Of a stretch of 64,000 nucleotides of DNA, positions 59,690-64,000 are shown in pieces (the first letter of the stretch is position 1; the number at the start of each line of letters is the position of its first letter). Where the stretch lies: assembly GCA_028554755.1 (NCBI GenBank), contig JAPTOF010000005.1:13490001-13554000 (forward strand), read 5' to 3'. The stretch comes from Cordia subcordata (Eukaryota; Streptophyta; Magnoliopsida; Boraginales; Cordiaceae). The position numbers and the translations under genes were made by a program. The notes under the pieces are model-generated. The model was not told where the DNA came from. It searched no databases and saw only the letters and a program-made list of their open reading frames with translations.

Positions 59690-62600
59690 TACAAACTATT
59701 AGGTACTTTGTGCACATTTGTGATTAAAAGCCTGGCTATTGTATGTGATAATTACCTATTGATTTATTAATTTATTGGTTAATTGTCATATAATATGGGT
59801 TTATCTTCGCACATCAATCCTGTGCTGGAAAACCCAAAAGAAAAACAAAAGAAAAAAAGCAAAAGAAAAAGCTTATGGTTTCTATTAATAAGTTCCTATA
59901 TATTGGAAAAGTAATTGAGATATAGGAGAGGGACCTTCAAGGATTGCACAGGGAATGCCATGATTTGCGTGCAGAGATTCTGCCTCCGTGCAAGTTTTCC
60001 TGGTTTTCTGATCATAGAATAGATAGATATGGTTTCGATGGCAGGCTACCTTGGTAATAAGTTTTGGTGGTTTTCTGTGGTAGATTGAAGATAGTTTTTG
60101 CTCCAAGAATTAAGACTTGTTGTATCCATAAAAATGCTAATTATCTAGGAAGAGAGCAGTAAGCACTGTTAGACATGGAAATAGTCATCTTCTTTGATAC
60201 GAAGACTACTTTCATTTTCTTGAGGTATTTTTTCCCTTGTGTTTCTTTTCTGTTTTTGTGCTTCTTTAAGTATGATGCTTCTACATTTCTGATTTTACGG
60301 ATGTTGTAACACATTAATACATGTATTGTGGTGACACGAAATAAGATATAGCTGCTTTAGATTTCTTGTTTCGTGCTACAATTTATATTATCTTTTCAGT
60401 TTAGGATCAACTTACCGTATCAACAAGATAAGTAAGAGACAATTTCAAAATCTGGTCTATGAAATATCATAAGAGGGATGCAATTTGTTGTACCATGAGT
60501 ATTTTTAACTTGAGGTCTTGGGTTTCTTTCATTTTAGTCTATTCTTGACATTGTTAAGACATGAACTGTATGTGAAGCTTTATTTTAGGATGTGAAAAGA
60601 TCAGTTTGGTTCCACTTAATGTTCAAATTCATCAGAAACTAATACGATGAAAGCTCAAATGCACCAGGAGATAAACATGGTTACAACAGGGGGAACCTTC
60701 TTTGATTTCTTAACAAAGTAAGCATTGTGTTTCTCTCAATCTATCACCTATTTTAAACAATATTATGAGCGATTTGTACTTTAGTTTTAAGCTTAGAGGC
60801 TTGATTAGTTGTGCCTACACACGGCATAGGCTCAGCCCGCCCAAGACTCCAGCACACACACAAAGATGCACAAAGAGGAAGGTATATTTGTCTTCTCGGG
60901 CTTTATTTTGGAACCTGAGTGCTATAGGTCCAGGTGAAGCAAATAGGTGACTCAATAGATAATAGGATATATTGAGTGATTATGGACAACAGTCCCGTTT
61001 TGGTCCTTTTCAGACAACTCTACCTTGTTAATGTTTCTGTGGACCTCATACCTTCTCTGAATTTTGTACAAGCAACCCCATATGCTAACAGTAACATTAC
61101 ACTGCCAAGCTTGCCTTTTTATTGTACTATGTAATGTGTATGGTGATTGAGTTCTGTGATTACCTGCAAGCATCGAATTTGATGTTGCATTTTGATGCAT
61201 TATGATACAATATCTTTATTTAAACTTCTGTTCAATTTGACTTAACTGGAGTGAAGGTGAAGGGAAGGATCCTAGATCACTTATAAGGTTGAAAAGAAAC
61301 AAGAATATTGAGAAAATCCACTAGTTACTTAGGATCATGAAGTTCAACCGAGACAGTCTAATTCTCGTGTAGCCTAGTCATAGAACAACCGAAACTGAAA
61401 TATACTAGTACTTTTTTCCTCTCCATGGAGTCCGTTGTATGGACTTGACAATGCTAATCAGGCCTATTGAGAGCCATGCCTTCGCTCCATGCTTGCAAGA
61501 TCTTGTGTCTCCATCAATTCCTCTTAGGTTGCCTTCTCCCCTTCTTATGATGGGGGGCATTCTCCAGAGTTCGTAGCTTCTTACAGATGCCTCTATGCTA
61601 AAACATCTTAAATGAATCTCCATCCGATCCTCCATTGATGTCACCTCAAGTTTTGCTCAAATCAGAATATTTCTAATCCTTCCCTTCCAAATATTTCTCC
61701 ACATTATCTCATCATTGTCACTACCATCACTGGCATTATATAGCCTATTCATGAAAGGTGTATATGTTCATTTATTTTAATCTCTGCAAACGGATATATT
61801 GATGGTACAACTTATTCACAAATCATGGTTTTCAGCGGTAGATTGTGTAAGCTGCACAATTATGTGATAAGCATCTATTTTGTTTTTCATATTTTGCTTA
61901 ATCTTACCGTTATCCTCGATGAATATTAAGCTTGTTGAAATTAACTTATATAAAGAACATCTTATTAAATATGAGTAAATCAAGACTTCAAAGCAGTTGC
62001 TTTTGACAAGTAGTTCTTTGCAGTTCTTAGAAGTTCTGTAGGACTTGATTTTTCAACTAGTGGGGACCCCTCTCTCTTCCTTTTTTGTTTCCTTTCCCTT
62101 TTTCTTTTTCTTTTGATGATGTGAAATATAGTTGTAGTCCATGTATTGGTAGCTTATAGGTGCTTTAAGGAGAATGCCTTCGGATGATCAATGTGGTCTT
62201 TTCAGTGAGTTAAAAATAAATCATGTTACTGGAATTTGAAACAAGGATTGCCTTTGACATTAGGTGTCTATGATCATTATGGTCTAAATTTTGGTTGTAT
62301 GCTGCTAAGATGCTTGGTCTATGTTAGGTGTGTGGAAGATAAACATGTTGTATCAGTAAGGATTGTGGAAGGAAGATTCAATTGTAAAAATCTTGAAATT
62401 CTAGAAGAGTATTATTTGTAATCTAATTTAAAGATCTCTCACTCGGCTGGTCATTTTTATAACAACAGTTGTACTAATTTTGGTACCATTAGTACTTGAA
62501 TAGACAGCACCGACTACCTGGCATAAGTTTAGCTGTGAATGAAGTTATATTTCATCAGGTTAGGCTGTTAGTTCCTGGGGATGTGGAAAAAGTGGTAGGA

Positions 62601-63430
62601 AGACTAAAACCTATGTGCAGCCTTTCTACTAAAATATGAAGAGATTAGAAGAGAGAGAGAAAATGAGATTGTTATTGATATCTTCTGAATGACTAGTACA
62701 GATGACTATAAGTACGAGTGGCATACTACTCTGACAGCTGTATCTCAACTACCTGGAGCTGTCATCTTAACTAACTATAGAATCAGTTGCAGTTTGCATA
62801 ACTGAATAGAATTAGTTTCATAACTGAATATTCTAGAATCTGAAGTGCTCCTTATCAAAATCTAGATAAACGTCTGACGGGGGCAAAAGGTATCTGATTT
62901 AGCAACTTCAGTTTGTATTTTTTTGTACAGTTAGTAGTCAAGCGGTTATTCTAAGTCAGGGAAGGTTGAATTCTTGTTTTGAGGGCATTATTGCTGCTTG
63001 ACTGGAAATTTCATGATTCACAAGGTTGTCAAAAGCAATTTTGGGCTGTTCCATGCTTAGCTAGCATGGAGCCATGATAATACTTGCCTATGCTACCCTG
63101 TTAAAATATCATTTACTCGCTAAACAGATGTGAATGTTTTGGGTCCCATTATCTTGCCATTTGGTTAATGTGTCGTACAAAAGATCTAATAAATAGTTGT
63201 TTATTTATGTTGTCGCCTAGGATAATCAATTCAGTGTCTCTGTAACTCTTTTTTCATATCTCCTTTTTTTGGGGCATTTTGGTTTTCTCTTTTTTGGGGT
63301 TGGTTGGGGGCGGGGGGGTTAGGAGGGAATAACTCTCCCTTGCTTACCCGGCCTTACCACGAAGCGTAAAGCAATCAGCTAAGAATTGATTTGAATTCTT
63401 TTGACATTGTAGATTTTATGTAATAACTCT
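59690..63430. other. Downstream stretch, no recognised gene
   Basis: Begins with the 3' UTR of the RING gene. Contains a weak LINE-like minus-strand segment at 61405-61720 (MPPIIRRGEGNLRGIDGD), a G-rich run at 63270-63325 and otherwise ordinary AT-rich sequence. Nothing supports a gene call. Confidence 0.4.
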
Positions 63431-63443
63431 GACTAGAGATAAA

Positions 63444-63977
63444 GTGACGATGGTCATGTATATTGATCAAGAATCCTTTTTCAAGCCGTGTCGGTCTAGA
63501 AGCAGAAGAGGATTAGTTATCTATGAGAAAGGCTACGATTCTTTTCATCGCATCGTGTTCCCACCAATGATTGTTTGTGCCTTTCGCCTTGGTATGCTCT
63601 GGTGGTATTTCTGCCTCAAATCCAGTAAGTGTCTTTTGGTCATCATTCAGATTATTGCTTCTGTTCATGCTATAACCTGTAGAAGTTTTGAACCATGTAT
63701 TGGCAAACAATCTCAGTACATATTGTGCAATTGTTTGGCTCTACGGTATACTCTGACTACAGCAGTTTTCTCATTCGTTTTATTGCTCTTCGTGTCGGAA
63801 TTTAGGGGGATTTGGATCCGATTCTGCTTCTTAACATCCTTGTTGTTAAGTTTCAATTTCAAATTTCGAGAGGGTACGACAATGAGTGTCCTCTACAATA
63901 TTTGGTCTCTGTTTAATATCCTCTGGAGTCATTATGACAAATCTTGTGTCTATTTCTATAGGGACTGGCATGTATGA
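63444..63977 (+). other. Open reading frame of 177 residues, unrecognised
   Basis: Open to near the window end. Cys/Leu/Phe-rich (for example CFLTSLLLSFNFKF) with no domain I recognise. The long frame may be chance, or part of a UTR or intron of a gene continuing past the window. Not called as a gene. Confidence 0.2.
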
Positions 63978-64000
63978 AGCGGAGGTTCACGGTTTGGAGC

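Noticed and set aside
61405..61720. Minus-strand LINE/RNase H-like segment
   Set aside because: Similarity is limited to a few residues (GEGNLRGIDGD); too weak to call.
62630..62880. Segment with GAGAGAGA and TAACTAAC resembling 39550-39680
   Set aside because: Possible shared repeat, but the match was limited to short simple motifs.
63444..63977. 177-residue ORF near the window end
   Set aside because: Cys/Phe/Leu-rich without domain or clear gene signals; kept only as a low-confidence open frame.

Overview
This is a plant nuclear window, almost certainly from a eudicot. The support is AT-rich intergenic DNA, spliced genes of plant-only families (GEM-like GRAM proteins, a TIGR01589 protein, a RING1-like ubiquitin ligase), and decayed plant transposons of nearly every class: Ty3/gypsy, Ty1/copia, LINE, CACTA, MULE, hAT, Helitron and MITE. 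I cannot name the species.

Layout. 1-3.8 kb is the 3' end of a Ty3/gypsy element (integrase tail, long 3' spacer, polypurine tract, 3' LTR). 5.8-23.6 kb holds four copies of a three-exon GEM-like (GRAM domain) gene: A, B and C on the minus strand and D inverted on the plus strand. A, C and D read intact; B has a 4-nt insertion in exon 1. Between copies lie a hAT transposase tail, a copia integrase fragment, an organelle-like GC-rich patch and MITEs. 24.06-33.21 kb is a nested transposon stack: a truncated copia element (290-bp LTRs) split by a CACTA element (TSD AGA), which is itself split by a full-length MULE (113-bp TIRs, 9-bp TSD TAAAAAATA) and a small Helitron. The MULE carries a broken spliced MuDR-type transposase and a convergent small ORF encoding a divergent GRF-type zinc finger with an acidic stretch, coiled coil and C-terminal membrane anchor.

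35.8-36.7 kb is an inverted-repeat element with an internal hairpin and promoter-like core; 37.2-38.1 kb is a LINE remnant. 39.35-48.7 kb is a minus-strand gene of at least seven coding exons for a plant-specific TIGR01589 protein, reconstructed exon by exon in a consistent frame; only its first exon is uncertain. 50.7-56.7 kb is another transposon field: Helitron, copia RNase H remnant, gypsy LTR, a MULE-MITE related by TIR to the 24-kb MULE, and a SIRE-type solo LTR with TSD ATAAC. 58.5-59.7 kb is an intronless RING-H2 E3 ligase gene with a TATA box. The last 4 kb has no recognised gene.

How it fits together. Only six genes look like host genes (four GEM-like copies, the TIGR01589 gene, the RING gene), and nothing shows a shared pathway. 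The strongest candidate for an under-described system is the MULE with its transposase plus a convergent GRF-finger/membrane-anchor ORF, an arrangement resembling the mudrA/mudrB layout of maize MuDR. All coordinates were read by eye without alignment software.
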